Shown: positions 46,052 through 55,852, numbered from the stretch's first letter. The stretch is 64,000 bases of DNA from Antiquaquibacter soli (GCF_030580675.1 NZ_JAUQUB010000001.1:1240001-1304000), one strand, 5' to 3'. Notes: generated by a model from the letters alone, not told the origin. Translations and numbers: made by a program.

Positions 46052-46978
46052 ATGACCATGGAATCCCGCAGCCTCCCCGTGCCCGATGGCCTCGCCGGCC
46101 AGCGCGTCGACGCCGGACTCGCCAAGCTGCTGGGCTTCTCCCGCACGTTCGCCGCGGAGGTCGCCGAGAGCGGCGGCGTCTTTCTCGACGGCCGGAGCCT
46201 CGGCAAGTCGGATCGGTTGGAGGCGGGCGGCTGGCTCGAGGTGCACTGGCAGTCGCGCGCCGAGCCGACGATCATCCCGGTCGTGGTCGACGATCTCGGA
46301 ATCGTCTACGACGATGACGACATCGTCGTCGTCGACAAGCCCGCCGGCGTGGCCGCCCATCCGAGCATCGGCTGGGACGGACCCACCGTCCTCGGAGCCC
46401 TCGCCGGCGCCGGCTTCCGGATCGCGACATCCGGTGCCGCCGAGCGTGCGGGAATCGTTCATCGACTGGATGTCGGCACGAGCGGGCTGATGGTGGTCGC
46501 CAAGAGCGAGAGGGCGTACTCCGCGCTCAAGCGGGCCTTCCACGACCGCGAGGTGCACAAGATCTACCACGCCGTCGTGCAGGGGCATCCCGATCCTCTC
46601 GTCGGCACGATCGACGCCCCCCTCGGCCGCCACCCGGGCTCGAGCTGGAAGTTCGCGGTCGTCGCCGACGGCAAGCCGAGCGTGACCCACTACGAAACCC
46701 TCGAGGCGTTCCGAGCTGCCTCGCTCCTGGAGATCGAACTCGAGACGGGGCGCACCCACCAGATCCGAGTGCACATGGCCGCTCAACGGCACCCGTGCGT
46801 CGGCGACGCGATGTACGGCGCCGACCCCACGCTGTCGGCCCGTCTGGGGCTGTCCCGCCAGTGGTTGCACGCCCATCGATTGGGGTTCGAGCATCCCACC
46901 GGAGGCGGCTACGTCGAGTTCGAGTCGCCCTATCCGGCCGACCTTCAAGCGGCGCTTGAGGTGCTTCGGGCCGACTAG
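46052..46978 (+). CDS. rluD: 23S rRNA/tRNA pseudouridine synthase of the RluA/RluD family
   Basis: 308 residues. N-terminal S4 domain ([20 protein letters not shown], then [20 protein letters not shown]) and a catalytic domain with the active-site Asp in [23 protein letters not shown] is the C-terminal motif. It isomerises specific uridines, probably of helix 69 if truly RluD. The ATG at 46052 or 46058 may be used; no clear ribosome-binding site. Confidence 0.93.
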   Translation: MTMESRSLPVPDGLAGQRVDAGLAKLLGFSRTFAAEVAESGGVFLDGRSLGKSDRLEAGGWLEVHWQSRAEPTIIPVVVDDLGIVYDDDDIVVVDKPAGVAAHPSIGWDGPTVLGALAGAGFRIATSGAAERAGIVHRLDVGTSGLMVVAKSERAYSALKRAFHDREVHKIYHAVVQGHPDPLVGTIDAPLGRHPGSSWKFAVVADGKPSVTHYETLEAFRAASLLEIELETGRTHQIRVHMAAQRHPCVGDAMYGADPTLSARLGLSRQWLHAHRLGFEHPTGGGYVEFESPYPADLQAALEVLRAD

Positions 46979-47048
46979 GGCGAGTCGACTGGGATGCCGT
47001 CAGCGGTGCCGATTACGCTGGTACTCCCGACGGACCGGAAGAGCGACA

Positions 47049-50000
47049 GTGGCATCAGGCGACTCCTTCGTGCACCTGCACGTACACAGCGAGTACTCCA
47101 TGCTCGACGGCGCCGCGCGGGTCGCCCCCATGCTCGACAAAGCGGTCGAGGAGGGGATGCCCGCCATCGCGATCACCGACCACGGCAACATGTTCGGCGC
47201 CTACGACTTCTGGAAGAACGCGACGGCGCGCGGCATCAAGCCGATCCTCGGCACCGAGGCCTACATCACTCCGGGCACGCACCGCAGCGACAAGACGCGC
47301 GTGCGATGGGGTACGGCCGCCCAGTCCGACGATGACGTGGGAGGCTCCGGCGCGTATACCCACATGACGCTCCTCGCGGAGAACAACGAGGGCATGTACA
47401 ACCTGTTCCGGTTGTCGTCGCTCGCCTCGATCGAGGGCTACTACTTCAAGCCCCGCATGGACCGCGAGCTCCTGTCGCGGTATTCGAAGGGGATCATCGC
47501 CACGACAGGGTGCGTCGGCGGCGAGGTTCAGACCCGGCTCCGCCTCGGGCAGTACGAGGAGGCGCGCAAGGCCGCGGCCGAGTTCCAGGACATCTTCGGC
47601 AAGGAGAACTTCTACGCCGAGATCGCCGACCACGGCATCGAGATCGAGCGGCGCACGATGGGCGACCTCCTGAAGCTCGCCAAGGAGCTCGGGATGCCGC
47701 TCGTGGGCACGAACGACCTCCACTTCGTCCACCGCGAGGACACCCACGCGCAGCAGGTTCTGCTGTGCGTCGGCACCGGGTCGACGATGGACGACCCCAA
47801 GCGCTTCCGGCTCGAGGGCGACGAGTACTACTTGAAGTCCGCGGCCGAGATGCGCGCGATCTTCCGCGACCACCCGGAGGCGTGCGACAACACGCTCCTC
47901 ATCGCCGAGCGCTGCGAGATCGGCTTCGAGAAGCGCGACCTCATGCCGCGCTTCCCGGTGCCGGAGGGCGAGACCGAGGCGACGTGGTTCGCCAAGGAGG
48001 TCGCAGCGGGCATGGAGCGCCGATTCCCGGGCGGCGTGGATGAGGCGCACAAGGCGCAAGCCGACTACGAGGTATCCGTCATCACGCAGATGGGCTTCCC
48101 CGGCTACTTCCTGGTGGTGGCCGACTTCATCTCGTGGGCGAAGAGCCAGGGCATCCGCGTGGGCCCTGGCCGCGGCTCGGCCGCGGGCTCGATGGCCGCG
48201 TACGCGATGGGCATCACGGAGCTCGACCCGCTCGCTCACGGGCTCATCTTCGAGCGCTTTCTCAACCCCGAGCGCGTCTCCATGCCCGATGTCGACGTCG
48301 ACTTCGACGACCGTCGCCGACCGGAGGTCATCAAGTACGTCACCGAGAAATACGGCGACGACCGGGTCGCGCAGATCGTGACGTACGGCACGATCAAGGC
48401 GAAGCAGGCGCTCAAGGACTCGGCGCGAGTGCTCGGAATGCCGTTCTCGGTGGGGGAGAAGCTCACCAAGGCGATGCCGCCGGCGATCATGGGCAAGGAC
48501 ATCGCGCTCGGCGACGTGTTCAACAAGGAGGCGGAGCGCTACAAGGAGGCGGCCGACCTCCGGGGTCTCGTGGAGACCGACGCGGAGGCCAAGCGGGTCT
48601 TCGACACCGCTCTCGGCATCGAGAACCTGAAGCGGCAGTGGGGGGTGCACGCGGCGGGGGTCCTGATGTCTGCCGAACCCCTGCTCGACGTCCTGCCCGT
48701 GATGAAGCGCGAAGACGACGGCGCGATCATCACCCAGTTCGACCAGCCCCCGCTCGAGGACCTCGGCCTCCTCAAGATGGACTTCCTCGGCTTGCGGAAC
48801 CTCACCGTCATCGGCGACGCCTTGCGCATGATCGAGGAGAACACGGGCTCCCCGCTGAAGATCGAGGAGCTCGACCTCGACGCCGATCAGCCCACCTACG
48901 ACCTCCTTGCGCGAGGCGACACCCTCGGCGTGTTCCAGCTCGATGGCGGGCCCATGCGCGCCCTGCTCAAGCAGCTCAAGCCGACGAACTTCGAAGACAT
49001 CTCGGCTGTCATCGCGCTCTACCGCCCGGGTCCGATGGGCATGAACTCGCACACAAACTACGCGCTGCGAAAGAACGGGCTCCAGCAAGTCGAGTCGATC
49101 CACCCGGAGCTCGCGGAGCCGCTCAAGGACATCCTCGACACGACGTTCGGCCTCATCGTCTACCAGGAGCAGGTGATGAGCGTGGCCCAGAAGGTCGCGG
49201 GCTTCACGCTCGGCCAGGCCGACGTTCTGCGGCGAGCGATGGGCAAGAAGAAGAAAGCCGAGCTCGACAAGCAGTTTGCCGACTTCGAGGCCGGGATGCT
49301 CGGCAACGGGTACAGCAAGGACGCGGTCAAGGTCCTCTGGGACACCCTCATGCCGTTCGCCGACTACGCGTTCAACAAGGCGCACAGCGCCGGCTACGGC
49401 GTGCTCAGCTACTGGACCGCCTATCTCAAGGCGAACTATCCCGCCGAGTACATGGCGGCGCTCTTGACGAGCGTGGGCGACTCGAAGGACAAGCTGGGCA
49501 TGTACTTGAGCGAGTGCCGACGCATGGGAATCAAGGTGCTGCCGCCGGACGTCAACGAGTCGCGGGTGGACTTCAGCGCCGTGGGTGCCGACGTGCGGTT
49601 CGGTCTGGGGGCGGTCCGCAACGTGGGCGCGGCCGTCGTCGACCTCATCTCGAAGGCGCGCGAGGAGAAGGGACGCTTCACGTCCTTCCACGACTTCCTC
49701 CGCAAGGTCCCGATCCCCGTCGCGAACAAGCGCACGATCGAGTCGCTCATCAAGGCGGGCGCGTTCGACTCGCTCGGAGCGACCCGCCGGGCCCTCCTCG
49801 AGATCCACGAGGACGCGGTCGACTCCGCGGTGAGCGTCAAGCGGAACGAGGCCAACGGCCAGGTGGGCTTCGACTTCGACAGCCTCTGGGATGAGCCGGA
49901 GGCCGTCGACCACGTGCCCGATCGCCCCGAGTGGGCCAAGCGCGACAAGCTCGCGTTCGAGCGGGAGATGCTGGGGCTCTACGTGTCCGATCACCCGCTC

Positions 50001-50567
50001 GCTGGTCTCGAGATCCAACTCGCGAAGCACGCGAGCGCGTCGATCAACGACATCCTCGGCGGCGACGTCGCCCAGGATGGCGAGCACGTCACGATCGCGG
50101 GTCTCGTCACGAGCGTCCAGCACCGCGTCGCCCGCAACAGCGGCAACCAGTACGGGATCGTGACGGTCGAGGATTTCGCGGGCGAGATCAGCGTCATGTT
50201 CCTGGGTAAGACGTACCAGGAGTTCTCTCCGGCTCTCGTCAACGACTCGATCGTGGTGGTCCGTGGTCGGGTGAGTGTGCGCGACGACGGAATGAACCTC
50301 CACGCCGTGAGCATGTTCACCCCCGACACCGGGCCGGGCCTGGGCTCCGGCCCCCTCGTGATCTCGGTCCAGGAGCAGCGGGCGACCACGGACGTGATCT
50401 CCGCGCTCAACGACGTCCTCATCCGCCACGCCGGCGACAACGAGGTGCGACTCCGACTGCTGCGCGGCGACAGCGCGCGAGTCTTCGAGGTTCCCTACCC
50501 CGTGACGGTGTCGGCGGACCTGTATGGCGAGCTCAAGAGCCTGCTCGGTCCGAGCTGTCTCGCGTAG
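47049..50567 (+). CDS. dnaE: DNA polymerase III alpha subunit DnaE
   Basis: 1172 residues, the replicative polymerase. In order: PHP domain (HLHVHSEYSMLDGA) that provides proofreading in actinobacterial DnaE1, palm with PDVDVDFDD catalytic Asp residues (about 415), tau-binding and fingers regions, helix-hairpin-helix, and OB-fold (VTIAGLVTSVQHRV). The GTG at 47049 with GGAAGAG ahead starts just before the PHP domain. A TACGCT -10 candidate lies near 47014. The frame is open upstream to 46956 inside rluD and is rejected. Confidence 0.97.
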   Translation: MASGDSFVHLHVHSEYSMLDGAARVAPMLDKAVEEGMPAIAITDHGNMFGAYDFWKNATARGIKPILGTEAYITPGTHRSDKTRVRWGTAAQSDDDVGGSGAYTHMTLLAENNEGMYNLFRLSSLASIEGYYFKPRMDRELLSRYSKGIIATTGCVGGEVQTRLRLGQYEEARKAAAEFQDIFGKENFYAEIADHGIEIERRTMGDLLKLAKELGMPLVGTNDLHFVHREDTHAQQVLLCVGTGSTMDDPKRFRLEGDEYYLKSAAEMRAIFRDHPEACDNTLLIAERCEIGFEKRDLMPRFPVPEGETEATWFAKEVAAGMERRFPGGVDEAHKAQADYEVSVITQMGFPGYFLVVADFISWAKSQGIRVGPGRGSAAGSMAAYAMGITELDPLAHGLIFERFLNPERVSMPDVDVDFDDRRRPEVIKYVTEKYGDDRVAQIVTYGTIKAKQALKDSARVLGMPFSVGEKLTKAMPPAIMGKDIALGDVFNKEAERYKEAADLRGLVETDAEAKRVFDTALGIENLKRQWGVHAAGVLMSAEPLLDVLPVMKREDDGAIITQFDQPPLEDLGLLKMDFLGLRNLTVIGDALRMIEENTGSPLKIEELDLDADQPTYDLLARGDTLGVFQLDGGPMRALLKQLKPTNFEDISAVIALYRPGPMGMNSHTNYALRKNGLQQVESIHPELAEPLKDILDTTFGLIVYQEQVMSVAQKVAGFTLGQADVLRRAMGKKKKAELDKQFADFEAGMLGNGYSKDAVKVLWDTLMPFADYAFNKAHSAGYGVLSYWTAYLKANYPAEYMAALLTSVGDSKDKLGMYLSECRRMGIKVLPPDVNESRVDFSAVGADVRFGLGAVRNVGAAVVDLISKAREEKGRFTSFHDFLRKVPIPVANKRTIESLIKAGAFDSLGATRRALLEIHEDAVDSAVSVKRNEANGQVGFDFDSLWDEPEAVDHVPDRPEWAKRDKLAFEREMLGLYVSDHPLAGLEIQLAKHASASINDILGGDVAQDGEHVTIAGLVTSVQHRVARNSGNQYGIVTVEDFAGEISVMFLGKTYQEFSPALVNDSIVVVRGRVSVRDDGMNLHAVSMFTPDTGPGLGSGPLVISVQEQRATTDVISALNDVLIRHAGDNEVRLRLLRGDSARVFEVPYPVTVSADLYGELKSLLGPSCLA

Positions 50568-50599
50568 GGTATCCGGCCGGCCCGCGCGCGACGACGAAC

Positions 50600-50605
50600 T
50601 AGCAT
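50600..50605 (+). promoter_or_regulatory. Leaderless -10 box (TAGCAT) of hisD
   Basis: TAGCAT ends 7 nt before the ATG at 50613. It overlaps an earlier in-frame ATG at 50604, which argues against that earlier start. Confidence 0.55.
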
Positions 50606-50612
50606 GGTCACG

Positions 50613-51920
50613 ATGATGCGATCGATCGACCTCCGCGCCGTTCAGCCCACCCGAAGCGAGCTCGCGCGTCTCGTTCCGCGCGCGAGCGTCGATGTCTCGG
50701 CTGCGAGCGCGACGGCCGCCGAGCTCATCGACGACGTCTGCTCGCGCGGCGCCGTGGCGCTCCTGGAGCAGGCCGAGCGGCTCGACGGCGTGCGGCCGGA
50801 GCACGTTCGCGTCCACGCCGATGAGATCTCCGCCGCCGTCGCGCGACTGCGGCCCGAGGTCCGGGACGCGCTCGAGGAGGCCATCGACCGAGTGCGAGCG
50901 GCGACCCACGCGCAGGTGCCCGCGGGTACCGTCACCGATCTCGGGGCGGGGGCGCGCGTCATCCAGCGCTGGCAGCCCGTCGGCAGAGTAGGACTCTACG
51001 TGCCGGGCGGCAAGGCGGTCTATCCGTCGAGCGTCGTCATGAACGTCGTGCCCGCCCAGGTCGCGGGCGTCTCGTCGGTTGCCCTTGCCTCACCGCCCCA
51101 GCGGGCGTTCGACGGCGGTGTGCACCCCACGATCTTGGGGGCGGCGGGATTGCTCGGCATCGAGGAGGTCTACGCGATGGGCGGGGCGGGAGCCATCGGC
51201 GCCTTCGCGTTCGGTGTCCCGGACCTCGATCTCGATCCCGTCGACGTCATCACGGGGCCCGGGAACGTCTTCGTCGCCGCGGCGAAGCGCATCGTCCGCG
51301 CAACGACCGGCATCGACTCCGAGGCCGGCCCCACCGAGATCCTCGTCATCGCCGACGGGAGCGCGAATGCCCGGCTCGTCGCCGCGGACCTCATCAGCCA
51401 GGCCGAGCACGACGAGCTCGCGGCCGCCGTTCTCGTGACCGACTCGCCCGAGCTGGCCGAGGCCGTCGCGGTCGAGGTCGAGCGCCTCGCCGCGCTCACG
51501 ACGCACCGCGATCGGGTTGGGACCTCGCTCGCTGGCCCGCAGTCGGCGATCGTCCTGACCCGGGATCTCGAGGATGCCGCGGCCTTCAGCAACGCCTATG
51601 GTCCTGAGCACCTCGAGATCCAGACCGCGGAGCCCGGCGCCGTGCTCGACCTCATCGACAACGCGGGAGCAGTGTTCCTCGGTGCCTACTCGCCGGTGAG
51701 CCTGGGGGACTACCTCGCCGGGTCGAACCATGTGCTGCCGACGGGTGGGCAGTCGCGGTTCTCCTCGGGCCTCGGTGCGTTCACCTTCTTGCGCCCGCAG
51801 CAGATCGTGAGCTACGACCGAGGTGCGCTCGAGGCGGTCGCGGGCCGCATCGTCGCCCTCTCCACAGCCGAGGACCTCCCCGCACACGGTGCCGCCGTCT
51901 CGGCACGCTTCGAGCAGTAG
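50613..51920 (+). CDS. hisD: Histidinol dehydrogenase
   Basis: 435 residues. NAD- and Zn-dependent last two steps of histidine synthesis. GLYVPGGKAVYPSSVVMN, ITGPGNVFVAAAKR, DSEAGPTEILVIAD, AEHDELAAAVLVT and GSNHVLPTGG match the family, including zinc ligands. No other his genes are adjacent. The ATG at 50613 is favoured by the TAGCAT box. Followed by nrdR. Confidence 0.96.
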   Translation: MMRSIDLRAVQPTRSELARLVPRASVDVSAASATAAELIDDVCSRGAVALLEQAERLDGVRPEHVRVHADEISAAVARLRPEVRDALEEAIDRVRAATHAQVPAGTVTDLGAGARVIQRWQPVGRVGLYVPGGKAVYPSSVVMNVVPAQVAGVSSVALASPPQRAFDGGVHPTILGAAGLLGIEEVYAMGGAGAIGAFAFGVPDLDLDPVDVITGPGNVFVAAAKRIVRATTGIDSEAGPTEILVIADGSANARLVAADLISQAEHDELAAAVLVTDSPELAEAVAVEVERLAALTTHRDRVGTSLAGPQSAIVLTRDLEDAAAFSNAYGPEHLEIQTAEPGAVLDLIDNAGAVFLGAYSPVSLGDYLAGSNHVLPTGGQSRFSSGLGAFTFLRPQQIVSYDRGALEAVAGRIVALSTAEDLPAHGAAVSARFEQ

Positions 51921-51939
51921 GCGGTAGCCTGGAGGGACC

Positions 51940-52410
51940 ATGTTCTGTCCCTTCTGCCGGCACCCAGACAGTCGCGTGATCGACTCGCGCACGAGTGACG
52001 ACGGGCTGTCCATCCGTCGTCGTCGCCAGTGCCCGGAGTGCGGTCGCCGCTTCTCGACGACGGAGACCGCGAGCCTCAGCGTGATCAAGCGCAACGGCGT
52101 CATCGAGCCGTTCAGCCGCGAGAAGATCGTTGCGGGGGTGCGGAAGGCCTGCCAGGGACGCCCGGTCACCGACACCGATCTCGCGGTGCTCGCCCAGAAG
52201 GTCGAGGAGACCATCCGCGCGACGGGCGCAGCGCAGATCGACGCGAACGACATCGGCCTCGCCATCCTCAGCCCCTTGCGCGAGCTCGACGAGGTCGCCT
52301 ATCTCCGCTTCGCGAGCGTCTACCAGGCCTTCGACTCCCTCGAGGACTTCGAGGCGGCCATCACCCTCCTGCGCGTCGATCACCACTCGAGCGAGACCCC
52401 GACGGCCTGA
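51940..52410 (+). CDS. nrdR: Transcriptional repressor NrdR
   Basis: 156 residues. N-terminal zinc ribbon (CPFC...[23 protein letters not shown]) and an ATP-cone domain that reads dATP/ATP. It represses ribonucleotide reductase operons at paired NrdR boxes; I see no such box in this window. GGAGGG ahead of the ATG and a TAGCCT -10 (51925-51930) 9 nt ahead both fit the start. Confidence 0.96.
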   Translation: MFCPFCRHPDSRVIDSRTSDDGLSIRRRRQCPECGRRFSTTETASLSVIKRNGVIEPFSREKIVAGVRKACQGRPVTDTDLAVLAQKVEETIRATGAAQIDANDIGLAILSPLRELDEVAYLRFASVYQAFDSLEDFEAAITLLRVDHHSSETPTA

Positions 52411-52425
52411 GCGCGTTCGATGCCC

Positions 52426-52431
52426 TAGCCT
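52426..52431 (+). promoter_or_regulatory. Leaderless -10 box (TAGCCT) of pyrD
   Basis: TAGCCT ends 9 nt before the ATG at 52441, in the short gap after nrdR. Confidence 0.5.
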
Positions 52432-52440
52432 GGCTGGAGC

Positions 52441-53487
52441 ATGTATCGCCTCCTCTTCCACCTCGTCCTCTCCCGACTCGATCCGGAGCGCGCCCATCGG
52501 CTCGCGTACGCCGTCATCCGCCTGATGCCGACGTTCGGTATCGGCGCGCTCGTCTCGCGAGCGACTCGGCCCGATCCCTCCTTGCGCGTCCGCACGCTGG
52601 GCCTGGATTTCCCGTCGCCGTTCGGCGTGGCGGCAGGATTCGACAAGGAGGGTCTCGCCATCCGCGGTCTCGGTCAGCTCGGCTTCGGCCACATCGAGGT
52701 GGGCACGATCACCGCGATCGCGCAACCGGGCAACGAGAAGCCGCGCCTGTTCCGGCTCGTGCCGGACCGCGCAGTCATCAACCGCATGGGCTTCAACAAT
52801 CACGGGGCCGCAGCGGCCCGCCGCATCCTCGAGCGCGCCGCGGCACGACGTGCGCGGCCGGTGATCGGCGTCAACATCGGCAAGTCCCGAGTGGTGGACG
52901 TGGATGACGCGATCGCCGACTACGTCGAGAGCACTCGTATCCTGGCGCCCGCCGCCGACTACCTCGTCGTCAACGTCAGCTCGCCGAACACCCCCGGGTT
53001 GCGGGGGCTCCAGGAGCTCGAGAGGCTCGCGCCGCTGCTCCGGGCCGTCAAGCACGAGGCGGGTGGCACGCCGGTCCTCGTCAAGATCGCCCCGGACCTC
53101 ACGGACGACGAGGTGCGCGTCATCGCGGCCCTCGCGGTCGCGGAGCTCGACGGCATCATCGCCACGAATACGACGCTGTCGCGGGAGCGTCTGCGCACCG
53201 ATCCCGCTGTTGTCGCGGCGGCGGGCGCCGGCGGGCTGTCGGGCCCGCCGGTCGCGGCGCGGTCTCTGGAGCTGCTGCGACTCATCCGATCGAGCGTGCC
53301 CGGCGACTTCTGTGTGATCTCCGTCGGCGGCGTCGAGTCGGCCGACGACGTGATCGAGCGCCTGGGTGCGGGGGCGACGCTCGTCCAGGGCTACACCGCG
53401 TTCCTCTACCGCGGGCCTCTGTGGGCCCGCGAGATCAACCGGAGCCTCGAGGCGCGGGGGATCAGACCGGGTACTGCCCGCGCTTGA
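52441..53487 (+). CDS. pyrD: Dihydroorotate dehydrogenase (quinone), class 2
   Basis: 348 residues. Membrane-associated FMN enzyme oxidising dihydroorotate to orotate with menaquinone as acceptor. The N-terminal helices (MYRLLFHLVLSRLDPERAHR) mark class 2; PSPFGVAAGFDKEG, INRMGFNNHG, VNVSSPNTPGLRGLQ with catalytic Ser, and NTTLSRERL follow. Its last 26 bp overlap the opposing DUF3043 gene. Confidence 0.96.
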   Translation: MYRLLFHLVLSRLDPERAHRLAYAVIRLMPTFGIGALVSRATRPDPSLRVRTLGLDFPSPFGVAAGFDKEGLAIRGLGQLGFGHIEVGTITAIAQPGNEKPRLFRLVPDRAVINRMGFNNHGAAAARRILERAAARRARPVIGVNIGKSRVVDVDDAIADYVESTRILAPAADYLVVNVSSPNTPGLRGLQELERLAPLLRAVKHEAGGTPVLVKIAPDLTDDEVRVIAALAVAELDGIIATNTTLSRERLRTDPAVVAAAGAGGLSGPPVAARSLELLRLIRSSVPGDFCVISVGGVESADDVIERLGAGATLVQGYTAFLYRGPLWAREINRSLEARGIRPGTARA

Positions 53488-54034
53488 CCTGCGGCTTCGG
53501 CAGCCGCATCATCCGCAGCTGGAGCGCTCGCATGGCGGCGTACCAGCGCACCTTCTCCACGCGGTCGGCCCCGAACTTCGCCGCGAGCCGACGGCGGACG
53601 AGGAAGCCGAGAAGGATCGCGTCGGCCGCCGCAAGGATGAAGAAGGCCCACAGCGCGATGATGGCGATGTACTGCACCTCGGGCTGGGGGAAGAAGGTCA
53701 GGATGATGACGAGGAACATCAGCGGGATGAGCAGTTCGCCGAAGCTGAACCGCGCATCGACGTAGTCGCGGACGAACTTCTTCTGGGGCCCGCGGTCGCG
53801 CATCGGCAGGTACTTCTCGTCGCCGTTGGCCAGGCCGATCCGCGCCTTGTCGCGCTGCTCCTGGGCCTGGGCGCGGGCACGCCGGCGGGCCTCGGCGCGG
53901 TCGTTCGAGACGAGGGGGCGCTTGCGGGCCTCCTCCTTCTCGCGACGCGTCGGCGTCGGCCGTCCCTTGCCGACGGCGGACTCCTCAGCGGTCGGCTCGG
54001 CAGGGGTGGGGGTGCTCGGCGTTGTCTTGGCCAC
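53462..54034 (-). CDS. DUF3043 membrane protein
   Basis: 190 residues. A Pro/Thr/Lys/Arg-rich N-terminus (about 1-70, with RPTPTRREKEEARKRPL) precedes the conserved DGDEKYLPMRDRGP-like stretch, here GDEKYLPMRDRGPQKKFVRD. Two membrane helices (about 105-127 and 130-150) follow. The family is confined to actinobacteria and has no assigned function. The GTG at 54034 has AAGGA 5 nt ahead; the frame continues far upstream only as a shadow of the dipeptidase gene. Confidence 0.88.
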   Translation of the reverse strand: MAKTTPSTPTPAEPTAEESAVGKGRPTPTRREKEEARKRPLVSNDRAEARRRARAQAQEQRDKARIGLANGDEKYLPMRDRGPQKKFVRDYVDARFSFGELLIPLMFLVIILTFFPQPEVQYIAIIALWAFFILAAADAILLGFLVRRRLAAKFGADRVEKVRWYAAMRALQLRMMRLPKPQVKRGQYPV

Positions 54035-54060
54035 GGAAGTCCTTGATGTCGGGGTCTGCT

Positions 54061-54066
54061 TAAGAT
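54061..54066 (+). promoter_or_regulatory. Leaderless -10 box (TAAGAT) of the M20 dipeptidase gene
   Basis: TAAGAT ends 7 nt before the ATG at 54074, in the 39-bp divergent gap with the DUF3043 gene. Confidence 0.55.
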
Positions 54067-54073
54067 TACTCGC

Positions 54074-55471
54074 ATGACCCACACGCCGCAGTCGCACCCC
54101 CTCCTGCCCGAGCTGTCGGAGGCCGTCCAGTCCGGTCTCCCGACAGCGATCTCCGATCTCGGGGGCCTCGTGCGCATCCCTTCCGTGTCGTGGGATGGAT
54201 TCGACCCGGCCCACGTCGCCGCGAGCGCGGACGCGGTGCGGGGGCTGCTGGAAGGTCTTGGCGTGTTCGACTCGGTGGTGGTCTCCACGGCCCCGATCGA
54301 CGCCGATCGCACCGGTCAGCCCGCGGTTCTGGCGACCCGGGCGGCACGAAACGGCAAGCCGACGATCCTGCTGTACGCGCACCACGACGTTCAACCGCCC
54401 GGGAACGCGGATGACTGGCAGTCCGCACCGTTCGAGCCGACAGTGCGCGGTGACCGGCTGTACGGCCGAGGTGCGGCGGATGACAAGGCCGGGGTCATGG
54501 CCCACGTTGCCGCCATCCGCGCCTTCACTCAGGTCGTCGGCAGCGACTTCGACCTCGGCCTCGTGGCTTTCATCGAGGGGGAGGAGGAGTTCGGCTCGCG
54601 CTCGTTCTCGAACTTCATCGTCCAGCATCGCGACGAGCTCGCCGCGGACGTCATCGTCGTCGCCGACTCCGACAACTGGGACACCGAGACGCCGGCTCTC
54701 ACGGTCGGTCTGCGGGGCAACGTCACGTTCAAGCTGACCGTCGCGACGCTCGAGCACGCGAGCCACTCGGGGATGTTCGGGGGAGCGGCTCCCGACGCCA
54801 TGCTCGCGACCATCCGCTTGCTTGCGAGTCTGCACGCAGCCGACGGCTCCGTCGCGGTCGCGGGGCTGACGTCGCGCGAGGCGACGACTCCCGACTATTC
54901 GGAGGCGCGACTGGCCGAGGAGGCCGCGCTGCTCGAGGGCGTGCATCCGATCGGCCACGGTCCGGTCCTCAGCCGGCTGTGGGACCAGCCCGCCATCACG
55001 ATCACCGGAATCGATGCGCCCACGGTCGTGATCGCGTCGAACACCCTTGTCCCGAGCGTCACCGTGAAGGTGAGCGCTCGCATCGCGCCCGGGCAGTCGG
55101 CGGATGACGCGTTCCGCGCGCTCGAGGCCCACTTGCGCGAGCACGCTCCCTTCGGCGCGCACCTGACGATCTCCGACGTGGACAAGGGAAATCCGTTCCT
55201 CGTCGACACGAGCGGTTGGGCCGTGGCCGAGGCCACCGACGCGATGCGCGAGGCCTGGGGCCGGGAGGCGGTCCAGACGGGGATCGGTGGCTCGATCCCG
55301 TTCATCGCGGACCTCGTGGAGGTGTTCCCCGACGCGCAGATCCTCATCACGGGCGTCGAGGACCCGGATTCGCGGGCCCACAGCCCCAATGAGTCCCTCC
55401 ACCTCGGCGTGTTCCACCGCGCGATCCTCACCGAGGCCGTCCTCCTCGCAAAGCTCGAGGGGCGGGCGTAA
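54074..55471 (+). CDS. M20-family metallo-dipeptidase
   Basis: 465 residues. Di-zinc peptidase of the CNDP/PepV-like branch. Metal ligands are visible in YAHHDVQPPG, GRGAADDKAG (bridging Asp), IEGEEEFGS (Glu pair) and VADSDN; NVTFKLTV and HSGMFGG belong to the lid domain. Likely a cytosolic dipeptidase or carboxypeptidase; exact substrate unknown. Its TAA stop is part of the TAATAT box of erpA. Confidence 0.92.
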   Translation: MTHTPQSHPLLPELSEAVQSGLPTAISDLGGLVRIPSVSWDGFDPAHVAASADAVRGLLEGLGVFDSVVVSTAPIDADRTGQPAVLATRAARNGKPTILLYAHHDVQPPGNADDWQSAPFEPTVRGDRLYGRGAADDKAGVMAHVAAIRAFTQVVGSDFDLGLVAFIEGEEEFGSRSFSNFIVQHRDELAADVIVVADSDNWDTETPALTVGLRGNVTFKLTVATLEHASHSGMFGGAAPDAMLATIRLLASLHAADGSVAVAGLTSREATTPDYSEARLAEEAALLEGVHPIGHGPVLSRLWDQPAITITGIDAPTVVIASNTLVPSVTVKVSARIAPGQSADDAFRALEAHLREHAPFGAHLTISDVDKGNPFLVDTSGWAVAEATDAMREAWGREAVQTGIGGSIPFIADLVEVFPDAQILITGVEDPDSRAHSPNESLHLGVFHRAILTEAVLLAKLEGRA

Positions 55472-55474
55472 TAT
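55469..55474 (+). promoter_or_regulatory. -10 box (TAATAT) of erpA containing the upstream stop codon
   Basis: TAATAT begins with the dipeptidase TAA and ends 7 nt before the ATG at 55482. It overlaps an alternative ATG at 55473. Confidence 0.5.
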
Positions 55475-55481
55475 GGATGAC

Positions 55482-55832
55482 ATGACAGATACCGCCATCG
55501 CAACGCACGGCGTGGGCCTCACCGACGCCGCGGCGACCAAGGTCCGCACGCTGCTCGAGCAGGAGGGTCGCGACGACCTCCGCCTTCGCCTCGCTGTCCA
55601 GCCCGGCGGGTGCTCGGGGCTCATCTACCAGCTCTACTTCGACGAGCGGATGCTCGAGGGAGACGCGCTGGCGGAGTTCGGCGAGGGCGTCGAGGTCGTC
55701 GTCGACAAGATGAGCGTGCCGTATCTCGATGGCGCCACGATCGACTTCGAGGACACCATCCAGAAGCAGGGCTTCACGATCGACAACCCCAACGCGCAGG
55801 GCTCGTGCGCGTGCGGCGACAGCTTCCACTGA
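55482..55832 (+). CDS. erpA: A-type iron-sulfur carrier (ErpA/HesB/IscA)
   Basis: 116 residues. Delivers [4Fe-4S] or [2Fe-2S] clusters to target proteins. The three cluster cysteines are in PGGCSGLIYQ and GSCACGDSFH. No scaffold or desulfurase gene is nearby. The next genes encode the cytochrome chain including the Rieske protein, a plausible client. A strong terminator follows. Confidence 0.95.
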   Translation: MTDTAIATHGVGLTDAAATKVRTLLEQEGRDDLRLRLAVQPGGCSGLIYQLYFDERMLEGDALAEFGEGVEVVVDKMSVPYLDGATIDFEDTIQKQGFTIDNPNAQGSCACGDSFH

Positions 55833-55852
55833 TCGACCGGCGGTTTCCGAAG

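Noticed and set aside
47055-50909. 1284-codon open frame on the minus strand across dnaE
   Set aside because: It is an antisense shadow caused by high GC at third positions. The translation is Arg/Asp/Leu-rich low complexity without any family motif, while dnaE on + is complete.
54035-55624. N-terminal extension of the DUF3043 frame
   Set aside because: Antisense to the dipeptidase gene and lacking similarity; the GTG at 54034 has its own ribosome-binding site.
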